Source: Streptomyces sp. NBC_00536
Lineage (GTDB): Bacteria > Actinomycetota > Actinomycetes > Streptomycetales > Streptomycetaceae
Length of the DNA: 64,000 bases
Assembly: GCF_036346295.1 (NCBI RefSeq)
Contig: NZ_CP107819.1
Location: 4,650,001 to 4,714,000, forward strand
Reading direction: 5' to 3'
Of this stretch, positions 15,246 to 23,100 are shown one piece after another (the first letter of the stretch is position 1; every line of letters starts with the position of its first letter). Under the pieces are notes generated by a model that saw only the letters and a program-made list of their open reading frames with translations, searched no databases and was not told the DNA's origin. The position numbers were made by a program, and so were the translations under genes.

Positions 15246-16235
15246 CTATTCCGGCAGCCAGCCGCGCTGCACGCAGCGGACGCCCGCCTCGAACCGGCTG
15301 CGCGCCCCGAGGCGTTCCATGAGGTCCGTCGCGATGCGCCGCGCCGTGCGCTGGGAGACGCCGAGCCGCTTGGCGATGGACTCGTCCGTGTGGCCCTGGG
15401 CCAGGAGGGCGATGGTGGTGGACTCCTGGGGGCTCAGGCCGCCGCTGTCGGTGGGGGCGGCCTCGCCGAGCGGCTGCGCGCCGGACCAGACGCTCTCGAA
15501 GAGGGCGCACAGGGCGGTCAGGGTGCCCTGGCCGGTGAGGACGACGGCTCCGGCGGAGGTGTCGTCGCTGCTGACCGGGATCACCGCGGTGGCGCGGTCC
15601 GTGATGATCATCCGGGTGGGCAGGGCCGGCACGGTGCGGACCTGTCCGCCCAGTCCGGCGAGCCAGTTCGCGTACTCGACGGTGGGCTGGTCGTTGCGGA
15701 CGCTGTTCAGGTAGACGGTCCGCATGCGCACCCCGCGGCCGAGCAGCTGTCCGTCCAGCGGCCGCGAGGCGTCCATCTGGGCCGCGGGCTGTGCGCCGCC
15801 CGGTGCGAAGGACATGACCTCGGTGGTGACGTCCCGCGTCAGGCGGGTGAGGCAGTCGCGGATCTCGTCGATGCCGATGAGCTGCTCGACCCCGGGGCTG
15901 GAGGCAGCCGGGCGCAGGTCGGCGTATTCGGCGATGAGCTGCGCGGCGACGGCGCGCGAGGCCTCGACCCGCTGCTGTTGCGCCGCGAGTTCCGCCTGCT
16001 GGCGGGCCATGAGGATCTCCATGCCGATGTCCGGGGAGACCGCCCGCAGCCTTCCCTCCTGTTCGGCGGAGGGCCGTACGAGGGCCAGCTCGCTGAGCAG
16101 ATCGAGGGCGTCGAGCACCTCTGGCCTGGGCGCACCCACCGCTTCGACGAGTTCGGCGACCCCGCCCCGCGGATCGGCGAGCATGGCGCGGTAAACGGAT
16201 TCCGCGACGGCGTTGAGTCCCAATGCGGTCAGCAC
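15246..16235 (-). CDS. LuxR-type regulator with N-terminal winged-helix-like region
   Basis: 329 residues. The N-terminus resembles a TrmB/MarR-like winged helix (AVAESVYRAML, VAELVEAVGAPRPEVLDAL), the middle is an uncharacterised sensor region (about 90-250), and the C-terminus is a LuxR helix-turn-helix (LSPQESTTIALLAQGHTDES, SQRTARRI). GTG 16235 was chosen because GAGGGGGG lies 7 bases upstream. Such orphan regulators often control nearby secreted peptides or enzymes; here the divergent genes are a small protein, a 55-residue exported peptide and the secreted FG-GAP proteins. Confidence 0.85.
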   Translation of the reverse strand: MLTALGLNAVAESVYRAMLADPRGGVAELVEAVGAPRPEVLDALDLLSELALVRPSAEQEGRLRAVSPDIGMEILMARQQAELAAQQQRVEASRAVAAQLIAEYADLRPAASSPGVEQLIGIDEIRDCLTRLTRDVTTEVMSFAPGGAQPAAQMDASRPLDGQLLGRGVRMRTVYLNSVRNDQPTVEYANWLAGLGGQVRTVPALPTRMIITDRATAVIPVSSDDTSAGAVVLTGQGTLTALCALFESVWSGAQPLGEAAPTDSGGLSPQESTTIALLAQGHTDESIAKRLGVSQRTARRIATDLMERLGARSRFEAGVRCVQRGWLPE

Positions 16236-16414
16236 GGTGAAGCCCCCCTCAAAGCTCGCTCCCACCCCCTGGGAGCAGATCGATCATGCCACGGTGGCCT
16301 GATCGGTGTGGAGGGCCGTCTCGGATGCCGACCCGTGGACGCTTGTGTCCAGGGCCCGAACCGTCCACCTTCCGTCCGTGGACGACGAGTTCCCCATTTG
16401 GAATGGTCGGGTCC

Positions 16415-16813
16415 ATGTATCTCGTGCACGCCCGCCTGCAAGGCCCTCCCGGGGTCGCCCTCCCCCTTGAGGCGCGGTCACTCGTCCGCGCCCAGGCCGT
16501 TGAGGACGACGCCCTCGAGCACGTGGTCGCTCACCCGAGGGCGCTGCCGCACCCGGTGATCGGCCTCTACGTCCGGGCCGACAACCTCGCGGCGGCCGAG
16601 TCGCGCGCGGCCCGGCTCTGCCGGCGGGTCCTGGAGCGGGAGGAGTTCAGCGGCTGGTCGCTGGTCCTCGCGGAAGCCCCCATGGTCGCGCTGTTCTACG
16701 AGTCGCTGCTGACCGGATCCGGCCTCGCGGCGGGGCCCCTGGACGGAATGGGCCAAGGCCCTTTGCGTCCAGCCGGATCCTCTTCCACCCCGTCTGACCA
16801 GCGGCGAGAGTAG
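16415..16813 (+). CDS. Hypothetical protein, Streptomyces-specific type
   Basis: 132 residues, beginning MYLVHARLQGPPGVALP, with HPVIGLYVRADNLAAAESRA in the middle. I associate this pattern with small hypothetical proteins next to orphan LuxR regulators and exported peptides in Streptomyces. ATG 16403 is an in-frame alternative start; neither has a strong ribosome site. Role unknown; its place between the regulator and the exported peptide gene suggests a shared function. Confidence 0.7.
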   Translation: MYLVHARLQGPPGVALPLEARSLVRAQAVEDDALEHVVAHPRALPHPVIGLYVRADNLAAAESRAARLCRRVLEREEFSGWSLVLAEAPMVALFYESLLTGSGLAAGPLDGMGQGPLRPAGSSSTPSDQRRE

Positions 16814-16923
16814 TTCTTGCCAGCAGGGAACACCGCCCGGCAGGCCAGGAACCGGACAGCGTCACCGCGGGACGCAGGCCGGATCAGGACACCGGAACTC
16901 CACGTCAGAAAAGGACCACGATC

Positions 16924-17091
16924 ATGCTTCGCACCCGTCTCGCCCAGGCCGCCGCGGTCACCGCCCTCGCCTCCACCTTCCTCCTCGCCCCCGCCGCGGT
17001 CGCCGTGTCCGCCGCCCCGCAGACCGCCGCGTCCGCCGCCTCCCTCGGGGCCGCTCCCATCATGAGCACGGACACCATGGGCTGGTCCTAG
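16924..17091 (+). CDS. Secreted 55-residue peptide precursor
   Basis: A complete small gene: AAAGGA about 8 bases upstream, MLRTRLAQ charged N-region, a hydrophobic core (AAAVTALASTFLLAPAAVAV) and a signal-peptidase-like site after VSA. The predicted mature part is only about 25 residues, Ala/Ser-rich and ending MSTDTMGWS. Codon use fits a real gene. It sits between a LuxR-type regulator locus and three secreted FG-GAP proteins. It could be a signalling or surface peptide; the function is unknown. Confidence 0.65.
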   Translation: MLRTRLAQAAAVTALASTFLLAPAAVAVSAAPQTAASAASLGAAPIMSTDTMGWS

Positions 17092-17123
17092 CCCCCGCAG
17101 GTCCGTCCGGCCCCCGCCCCCCC

Positions 17124-17146
17124 CAGCTGCTCCTGCAGGGCAGCTG
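17124..17146 (+). terminator. Hairpin after the secreted peptide gene
   Basis: Arms CAGCTGC and GCAGCTG around TCCTGCAGG, about 35 bases past the stop. A plausible weak terminator. Confidence 0.4.
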
Positions 17147-17165
17147 TCAGGCGGCAAACGCCCGG

Positions 17166-17218
17166 CCCGAGGCCTGAAGGCCCGAAGGCCTGAGGCCCGA
17201 GGCCTGAAGGCCCGAGGC
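17166..17218. repeat. 15-bp tandem repeat
   Basis: Three and a half head-to-tail copies of CCCGAGGCCTGAAGG, with small changes in copy two, in the spacer between the peptide gene and the Rpf-like gene. Confidence 0.7.
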
Positions 17219-17279
17219 CCACGGATCCGCCCCGTCGCCCACTCCACTTCCGCTCCGCCGCGCCCTTGTGAGGTTCCGC

Positions 17280-18485
17280 ATGTCCGAAACACCCCGTACG
17301 CAGCGTCGTACCGGCACGAAGACCGCCGCCGCGGCCGCAGTGGCCGCCGCCGGTCTGGCAGCCGGACTGCTGTCCGCCGCTCCCGCCGACGCCGCCTCCG
17401 TCAGCACCTGGGACAAGGTCGCCCAGTGCGAGTCCACGGGTAACTGGCAGATCAACACGGGGAACGGCTACTACGGCGGCCTGCAGATACTCCTGTCGAC
17501 CTGGAACGCCTACGGGGGCCGCGAGTACGCCGCCTACCCGCACCAGGCCACCAAGCAGCAGCAGATCCTGACGGCCGAGAAGATCCTCGCCGGTCAGGGC
17601 GCGGGAGCCTGGGGCACCTGCGGCGCCGGAGCCGGTCTCGGCGGCGACCACGCCGACCCCTACCCCACCACCACCCCTCCCGCCCCGCCGGCGGGGATGG
17701 TGCGGCTGGCGGCGGCGGACTTCACGGGTGACGGGAAGCAGGATCTGGTCGGTGTCGAGGCGGGGTCGGGGAAGCTGTGGCTCTACCCGGGCAACGGCGC
17801 CGGTGGTCTTGGTGACCGGGTGCAGATCGGTGCGGGCTGGGGCGCGATGAGCGAGCTGACCGCGGCTGATTTCACGGGTGACGGCAAGCCGGACCTTGCG
17901 GCGGTGGAGAACGCGACGGGGAACTTGTACGTGTACCCCGGTGCGGGGAGCGCGTCCGGTATGGGCACGCTGGGCGACCGTACGCAGATCGGTTCGGGCT
18001 GGGGCGGGATGCGGGAGCTGACCGCCCTGGACGTGAACAAGGACGGCACGGCGGATCTGCTGTCCATCGATGCGGGCGGCGGGTTGTGGGCCTACCCCGG
18101 TAGCGGCGCCCTCAATGGCACCAGCACGCTGGGCAATCGGACGCAGATCGGTGCGGGCTGGGGTGCGATGACCGAGCTGACCGTGCCCGGTGACCTCGAC
18201 TCCGACGGCAAGGCCGATCTCGTGGCGATCGACGGGGCCGGGACGCTGTGGAAGTACCCGTCGACCGGCTCCCTGAACGGGATGAACACCCTCGGTAACC
18301 GTGGGCAGTTGGGTACGAACTGGGACAGCATGCGGCAGCTGGTGGGCGCCGACTTCAACGGTGACGGCAAGGGCGACCTGGACGCGGTCCAGGCCCCCGC
18401 GGAAGCGACCGGCTCCCTGTACTTCTACCCCGGCAACGGCACCGGCGGCCTCGGCAACCGCGCACAAATCGGCACCAACTGGTAA
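17280..18485 (+). CDS. Secreted Rpf-like transglycosylase with C-terminal FG-GAP/VCBS repeats
   Basis: 401 residues. Signal peptide about 1-39 (GLLSAAPADA before the cut). A resuscitation-promoting-factor transglycosylase domain spans about 41-118 (TWDKVAQCESTGNW, TGNGYYGGLQILLSTWNAYGG), with the catalytic Glu at about residue 51; it cleaves peptidoglycan glycan strands. A Pro/Thr linker leads to about five FG-GAP/VCBS repeats of roughly 50 residues with Ca-binding DFTGDGKxDL loops. ATG 17280 has GAGG 6 bases upstream; GTG 17268 is an alternative. The repeat part is nearly identical to that of the gene at 20151. Fusion of Rpf to this propeller is unusual and suggests wall or substrate binding. 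Confidence 0.88.
   Translation: MSETPRTQRRTGTKTAAAAAVAAAGLAAGLLSAAPADAASVSTWDKVAQCESTGNWQINTGNGYYGGLQILLSTWNAYGGREYAAYPHQATKQQQILTAEKILAGQGAGAWGTCGAGAGLGGDHADPYPTTTPPAPPAGMVRLAAADFTGDGKQDLVGVEAGSGKLWLYPGNGAGGLGDRVQIGAGWGAMSELTAADFTGDGKPDLAAVENATGNLYVYPGAGSASGMGTLGDRTQIGSGWGGMRELTALDVNKDGTADLLSIDAGGGLWAYPGSGALNGTSTLGNRTQIGAGWGAMTELTVPGDLDSDGKADLVAIDGAGTLWKYPSTGSLNGMNTLGNRGQLGTNWDSMRQLVGADFNGDGKGDLDAVQAPAEATGSLYFYPGNGTGGLGNRAQIGTNW
17691..18485 (+). repeat. 795-bp FG-GAP module, copy A
   Basis: Collinear with 21468-22262: same length, same repeat phasing and only scattered substitutions by eye. It encodes the C-terminal repeats of the Rpf-like protein. Confidence 0.85.
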
Positions 18486-18617
18486 CCGGGCCACTGCCCT
18501 TCGCGCCTCTCGCAACGCCTCTCGCAACGCCCCTCGCGACGCCTCTCTCGCGCACGGCGGCGACCACGCCGCCCCCAAAAACTTTCAGAACCTCATTCAC
18601 CTTTCAGGAGTCCTGTC

Positions 18618-19955
18618 ATGGCCATGCTCGTCCGTAAGCTGAAGAAGACCACCATCGCCACCCTGGTCGCCGCCGCTGCCGTCACCGGCCTGACCGGTGC
18701 GCCCGCCCAGGCCGCAGGCACCTCCTCTGTCGGTGGGGCCATCACTTCCGCCGAGATCATGTCCCGCGCCCAGTACTGGGTCGACCGCGGAGTTCCGTAC
18801 AGCCAGTCGGACTACGACCCGGACCCGCAGGGCCGCAACTACCGCCAGGACTGCTCCGGCTTCATCTCGATGGCCTGGCACCTGAACACCAGCCTGACCA
18901 CCTGGACCCTGCCCGACGTCGCCACCCGGCTGGGCAGCCTCGACGACCTGCAGCCCGGCGACATGCTCGACAACATCGACGCCCACGTCGTGCTCTTCGG
19001 CGGCTGGGCCGACTCCGGCCACACCACCGCGAAGATCTGGGAGGAAGCCCGTCCGGGCACCAACGCCCGCATCGACTCCTCCTACTACACCCGCAGTTAC
19101 CTCAACAACAACGGCTACCGCCCCTACCGCTACAACAAGGTCGTCGAGGCCACCCCGACCCCGACCGTCGCCGGTATGACCAACCTGGCCGGCGGTGACT
19201 TCGGCGGCGACGGCAAGGCCGACGTCGTGGCGGTCGAGGCCAACACCGGGAACCTCTTCTACTACCCCGGCACCGGCGGCGGCCAGCTCGGCGCCCGCGT
19301 CCAGATCGGCACCGGCTGGAACACGATGAGCGAGCTGACGTCCGGCTACTTCACCGGCTCGGGCAAGCTCGACCTCGCGGCCGTCGACAACGACGGCGCG
19401 CTGTGGATCTACCCGGGCAACGGCAACGGCACCTTCGGTGACCGCGTCAAGGCGGGCACCGGCTGGGACGGCATGCACGACCTGGCGGGCGTCGACCTCA
19501 ACAAGGACGGCAAGACCGACCTCGCGGCCGTCGAGACCTCCACCGGCAACTTCTACGTCTACCCGGGCAACGGCAACGGCACCTTCGGCGACCGCGTGCA
19601 GATCGGTTCCGGCTGGAACGCCATGGACCAGATCGTCAGCCCCGGCGACCTCAACAAGGACGGGAAGGCCGACCTCGTCACCCGTGAAGCGGCCACCGGC
19701 AACCTCTACGTCTACCCGGGCACCGGCTCCTTCAACGGTACGAACACCCTCGGTGCCCGCGTCCAGATCGGCAGCGGCTGGGGCTCCATGACGGACCTGG
19801 TCAGCGGCGACTTCAACGGCGACGGCATCGGCGACGTCGACGCGGTCCAGGCCTCGCCGGGCGACACCGGCACGTTCTACAGCTACCCCGGCACCGGCGC
19901 CATCAACGGTACGAACACCCTCGGCGCCCGCGTCCAGATCGGCACCGGCTGGTAG
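18618..19955 (+). CDS. Secreted NlpC/P60-type hydrolase with FG-GAP/VCBS repeats
   Basis: 445 residues. AGGAG precedes the ATG. Signal peptide about 1-33 (VTGLTGAPAQA). An NlpC/P60-like papain-fold domain spans about 45-165, with catalytic Cys79 in QDCSGFISMAW and His123 in DAHVVLFGGW; such enzymes cut peptidoglycan stem peptides. From about residue 188 come FG-GAP/VCBS repeats with DLNKDGKTDL calcium loops, similar in plan to its neighbours but more divergent in sequence. It lies between the Rpf-like and large beta-propeller genes, giving a trio of exported proteins that share one binding module. Confidence 0.88.
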   Translation: MAMLVRKLKKTTIATLVAAAAVTGLTGAPAQAAGTSSVGGAITSAEIMSRAQYWVDRGVPYSQSDYDPDPQGRNYRQDCSGFISMAWHLNTSLTTWTLPDVATRLGSLDDLQPGDMLDNIDAHVVLFGGWADSGHTTAKIWEEARPGTNARIDSSYYTRSYLNNNGYRPYRYNKVVEATPTPTVAGMTNLAGGDFGGDGKADVVAVEANTGNLFYYPGTGGGQLGARVQIGTGWNTMSELTSGYFTGSGKLDLAAVDNDGALWIYPGNGNGTFGDRVKAGTGWDGMHDLAGVDLNKDGKTDLAAVETSTGNFYVYPGNGNGTFGDRVQIGSGWNAMDQIVSPGDLNKDGKADLVTREAATGNLYVYPGTGSFNGTNTLGARVQIGSGWGSMTDLVSGDFNGDGIGDVDAVQASPGDTGTFYSYPGTGAINGTNTLGARVQIGTGW

Positions 19956-19993
19956 TCCGCCACCGGGCACCGTACGAACACTCTGTCCCACCC

Positions 19994-20026
19994 GGCCGCC
20001 ATCGCCCCGCCCCGGCGATGGCGGCC
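19994..20026 (+). terminator. Terminator hairpin
   Basis: Perfect 13-base arms GGCCGCCATCGCC (19994-20006) and GGCGATGGCGGCC (20014-20026) around 7 bases, 38 bases past the NlpC-like gene. Confidence 0.75.
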
Positions 20027-20108
20027 CGCCCCTTCCCCGGGCCGCCCCCTTCCCCGGGCCGCCCCCTTCCCCGGGCCGCCCCCTTCCCCGCCCCGCCCCC
20101 TTCCCTGG
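20024..20108. repeat. 17-bp tandem repeat, five copies
   Basis: Five head-to-tail units of GCCGCCCCCTTCCCCGG with minor variation at the edges, located between the terminator and the start of the third secreted FG-GAP gene. Confidence 0.85.
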
Positions 20109-20150
20109 TACGCCACCCGACCGCGCAGCGCCGAAAGGACCGAGCACGCC

Positions 20151-22262
20151 ATGAGCCGCCGCCGCCCACTCCGCACGCCCCGCCTCCGAGGACGAGTCGC
20201 GGCGGTCGCCGCCGCCATGGCACTCGCCTGCCTGACGGCCACCCCGGCCAGTGCCGATACGGTCCCCAACGGCGCCGTCGCCACCTTCAACTCGGTCTCC
20301 CGCATCAGCGCCGCCGGCATGGGATTCCAGTCGGACACGGGCCGCGAGGCGGGCCGGGTCTCGGCCTTCGAGTCCGCGCACCCGGCGCTGCGCCGGGTCA
20401 AGGCCGCCGACGTCCTGGCCGCCCCCGACGGCGCGCTCACCGGCCGCGCCCTCTGCCACCCGTCCAACATCGCCGGAGCCCAGGGCTTCTGCTGGAACAC
20501 CACGGACGACGCCACCGGCGCCTGGACCCCCCAGGGCCTCACCGGCTCCGGCGAATCCCCCCAGTCACAGACCCTGGTCGGGGGCCGCAAGGTACTCATC
20601 TCCACCTGGTACGGCGACGGCGGCAGCGAACGCATCACCCTCGTCGACGTGACCGACCCCGCCCACGTCACCTACCGGCACCTTCAGCTCGCCGCCCTCA
20701 ACAGCTCCGGCGACAACTACACCCCCATCCTCGGTGGCCACGGCCACGGGGTGGTCTGGGCGGGCAGCAAGCTCTACGTCGCTTCCACCGGCAGCAGCCT
20801 CGACGTCTTCGACCTGAATGACATATGGAAGATGGACGTCACCACCGGCACGGGATTCGGCCTCGACGCGGGCGGCAAGGCCCAAGGAGCGGGCCACGCC
20901 TACGTCCTGCCGCGCCAGGGCACCTACGACTACACCGGCCAGGGAACCGGCTGCGGCGCCTACGCCGGAGTCTCCCAGCGCCCGTGCATCACGGCTGCCT
21001 CACTCGACCTCACCGGAGCCCAGCCCGCCCTGGTCACCGCCGAGGGCGACCCCAGCAAGGTCGAAGGTGACTTCGGCAAGGCCGCGGCACCCGTCGTCCG
21101 CTGGCCCATCGACCCGGCCACCGGCCTGCTCAAGGCCGACGCGGCAGGCCGCGTCCAGGCCTCCGAGGCCTTCGCCTCGCCGATGGGCGGCACCCAGGGC
21201 GTCGCCATGAACAACGGGCGCCTCGTCTTCGCGGGCCCCTGCCCGGAGTTCGTCCCCGCGGAACACCAGGCGGACCAGAGCAACATCCGCCAGTTCCAGG
21301 GCTGCCTCTACGACGCCCGCCCGGGTGAGCCCGTACGGCTCGTCACGCGGACCGCGGTGAACCCGGAGAACCTCTCCTACTGGCCCGGGAGCGACCAGCT
21401 CTGGGTGATCAACGAAGCCCCCGGCGAGCGCGTCGTCGTCAGCACCCCGTGGCCCAAGGCCACCCCGGCGGGGATGGTGCGGCTGGCGGCAGCGGACTTC
21501 TCGGGTGACGGGAAGCAGGACCTGGTCGGTGTCGAGGCGGGGTCGGGGAAGCTGTGGCTCTACCCGGGCAATGGCGTCGGTGGTCTGGGTGACCGGGTGC
21601 AGATCGGTGCGGGCTGGGGCGCGATGAGCGAGCTGACGGCCGCTGACTACACCGGTGACGGGAAGCCGGACCTGCTGGCCGTGGAGAACGCGACGGGGAA
21701 CTTGTACGTGTACCCGGGCACGGGAGCCGCGTCCGGCCTGGGCACGCTCGGCGACCGTACGCAGATCGGTTCGGGCTGGGGCGGGATGCGGGAGCTGACC
21801 GCCCTGGACGTGAACAAGGACGGCAAGGCGGATCTGCTGGCCATCGACACGGCCGGTGCGTTGTGGACCTACCCGGGCACGGGTTCCCTGAACGGCGGCA
21901 ACACCCTCGGCAGTCGGGTGCAGATCGGTGCGGGCTGGAGCGCGATGACCGAGCTGACCGTGCCCGGTGATCTCGATTCCGATGGCAAGGCCGACCTGGT
22001 GGCGATCGATGGGGCCGGGACGCTGTGGAAGTACCCCTCCACGGGCGCCCTGAACAGCATGAACACCCTCGGCAACCGCGCACAGCTCGGCACCAACTGG
22101 GACAGCATGCGCCAGCTGGTGGGCGCCGACTTCAACGGTGACGGCAAGGGCGACCTGGACGCGGTCGAGGCCCCGGCGGAAGCGACGGGCTCGCTCTACT
22201 TCTACCCCGGCAACGGCACCGGCGGCCTCGGCAACCGGGCACAAATCGGCACCAGCTGGTAA
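20151..22262 (+). CDS. Large secreted protein with C-terminal FG-GAP/VCBS repeats
   Basis: 703 residues. Signal peptide about 1-35 (ALACLTATPASA). Residues about 40-435 form an uncharacterised extracellular domain rich in beta structure (ILGGHGHGVVWAGSKLYVAS, GGTQGVAMNNGRLVFAG) with several Cys pairs; the pattern recalls secreted beta-propeller proteins of actinobacteria without a known activity. From about 440 the FG-GAP repeats are almost the same as in the Rpf-like protein. No catalytic motif recognised. Probably a binding or structural wall-associated protein. Confidence 0.85.
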   Translation: MSRRRPLRTPRLRGRVAAVAAAMALACLTATPASADTVPNGAVATFNSVSRISAAGMGFQSDTGREAGRVSAFESAHPALRRVKAADVLAAPDGALTGRALCHPSNIAGAQGFCWNTTDDATGAWTPQGLTGSGESPQSQTLVGGRKVLISTWYGDGGSERITLVDVTDPAHVTYRHLQLAALNSSGDNYTPILGGHGHGVVWAGSKLYVASTGSSLDVFDLNDIWKMDVTTGTGFGLDAGGKAQGAGHAYVLPRQGTYDYTGQGTGCGAYAGVSQRPCITAASLDLTGAQPALVTAEGDPSKVEGDFGKAAAPVVRWPIDPATGLLKADAAGRVQASEAFASPMGGTQGVAMNNGRLVFAGPCPEFVPAEHQADQSNIRQFQGCLYDARPGEPVRLVTRTAVNPENLSYWPGSDQLWVINEAPGERVVVSTPWPKATPAGMVRLAAADFSGDGKQDLVGVEAGSGKLWLYPGNGVGGLGDRVQIGAGWGAMSELTAADYTGDGKPDLLAVENATGNLYVYPGTGAASGLGTLGDRTQIGSGWGGMRELTALDVNKDGKADLLAIDTAGALWTYPGTGSLNGGNTLGSRVQIGAGWSAMTELTVPGDLDSDGKADLVAIDGAGTLWKYPSTGALNSMNTLGNRAQLGTNWDSMRQLVGADFNGDGKGDLDAVEAPAEATGSLYFYPGNGTGGLGNRAQIGTSW
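21468..22262 (+). repeat. 795-bp FG-GAP module, copy B
   Basis: Partner of 17691-18485, same length and phase. It encodes the C-terminal repeats of the 703-residue secreted protein. Confidence 0.85.
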
Positions 22263-22277
22263 CTCGGAAGAGACGCC

Positions 22278-23066
22278 CTAGACGCCCCGGTACTTCGGGG
22301 TGCGGCGTTCGACGAAGCTGGCCACGCCTTCGTTCGCGTCGGCCGTCGCCATGTTGATCTCCTGGGCCGTGGCCTCGGCGGCCAGGGCGGTGGCGCGGTC
22401 GGTGTCCAGGGAGGCGTTGACCAGCTGTTTGGTCAGGGCCAGGGCCCGGGTCGGGCCCTGGGCCAGGCGCTGGGCCCATTCGCGGGCGGTGGTTTCCAGG
22501 GCGTCGGCCGGGACGACGCGGTTGACCAGCCCCAGGCGCTCGGCGTCGGCGGCGGGCAGGGCGTCGCCGAAGAACATCAGCTCCTTCGCCTTCTGCGGGC
22601 CGATCAGGCGGGGGAGCAGGTACGCGCCGCCGCCGTCCGGGACCAGACCGCGGCGGACGAAGACCTCGATGAAGCGGGCCGAGTCCGCGGCCAGCACCAG
22701 GTCGCAGGCGAAGGCCAGGTGGGCGCCGATCCCGGCCGCCGTGCCGTTGACGGCGGCGATGACGGGCTTCTCGCAGTCCATGACGGACGTGATGAACCGC
22801 TGCGCGCCCGTGCGGATCATGCGGGCCACGTCACCCGCGACCCGTTCACCGGCCGGGGCGGGGGAGCCGCGCAGGTCGGCGCCCGCGCAGAAGCCCTTGC
22901 CCGTGGCGGTGATGACGACGGCGCGGACGGCCGGGTCGGCGGAGGCTTCGGCGAGCAGGGTCATGATGTGCTCGCGCTGGTCCCAGGTGAGGGCGTTCAT
23001 GGCCTCGGGGCGGTTCAGCGTGATCCACGAGACGGCGTTCTCGGTGTGGTGCAGGACCTCGTCCAT
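22278..23066 (-). CDS. Enoyl-CoA hydratase/isomerase family protein
   Basis: 262-residue crotonase-fold protein hydrating or isomerising a 2-enoyl-CoA. Oxyanion-hole segments are GKGFCAGADLRG (about residues 55-67) and AAVNGTAAGIGAHLAFACDL (about 103-122); the active-site acid region is ARFIEVFVRRGLVPDGGG. It lies 34 bases downstream of the acyl-CoA synthetase gene on the same strand, so the two are probably one operon under the paired TGACG operators at 25398-25434. Confidence 0.93.
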   Translation of the reverse strand: MDEVLHHTENAVSWITLNRPEAMNALTWDQREHIMTLLAEASADPAVRAVVITATGKGFCAGADLRGSPAPAGERVAGDVARMIRTGAQRFITSVMDCEKPVIAAVNGTAAGIGAHLAFACDLVLAADSARFIEVFVRRGLVPDGGGAYLLPRLIGPQKAKELMFFGDALPAADAERLGLVNRVVPADALETTAREWAQRLAQGPTRALALTKQLVNASLDTDRATALAAEATAQEINMATADANEGVASFVERRTPKYRGV

Positions 23067-23100
23067 ACGGTTCGTTGCTCCAAGGCGTCGGCTGGAGGGT

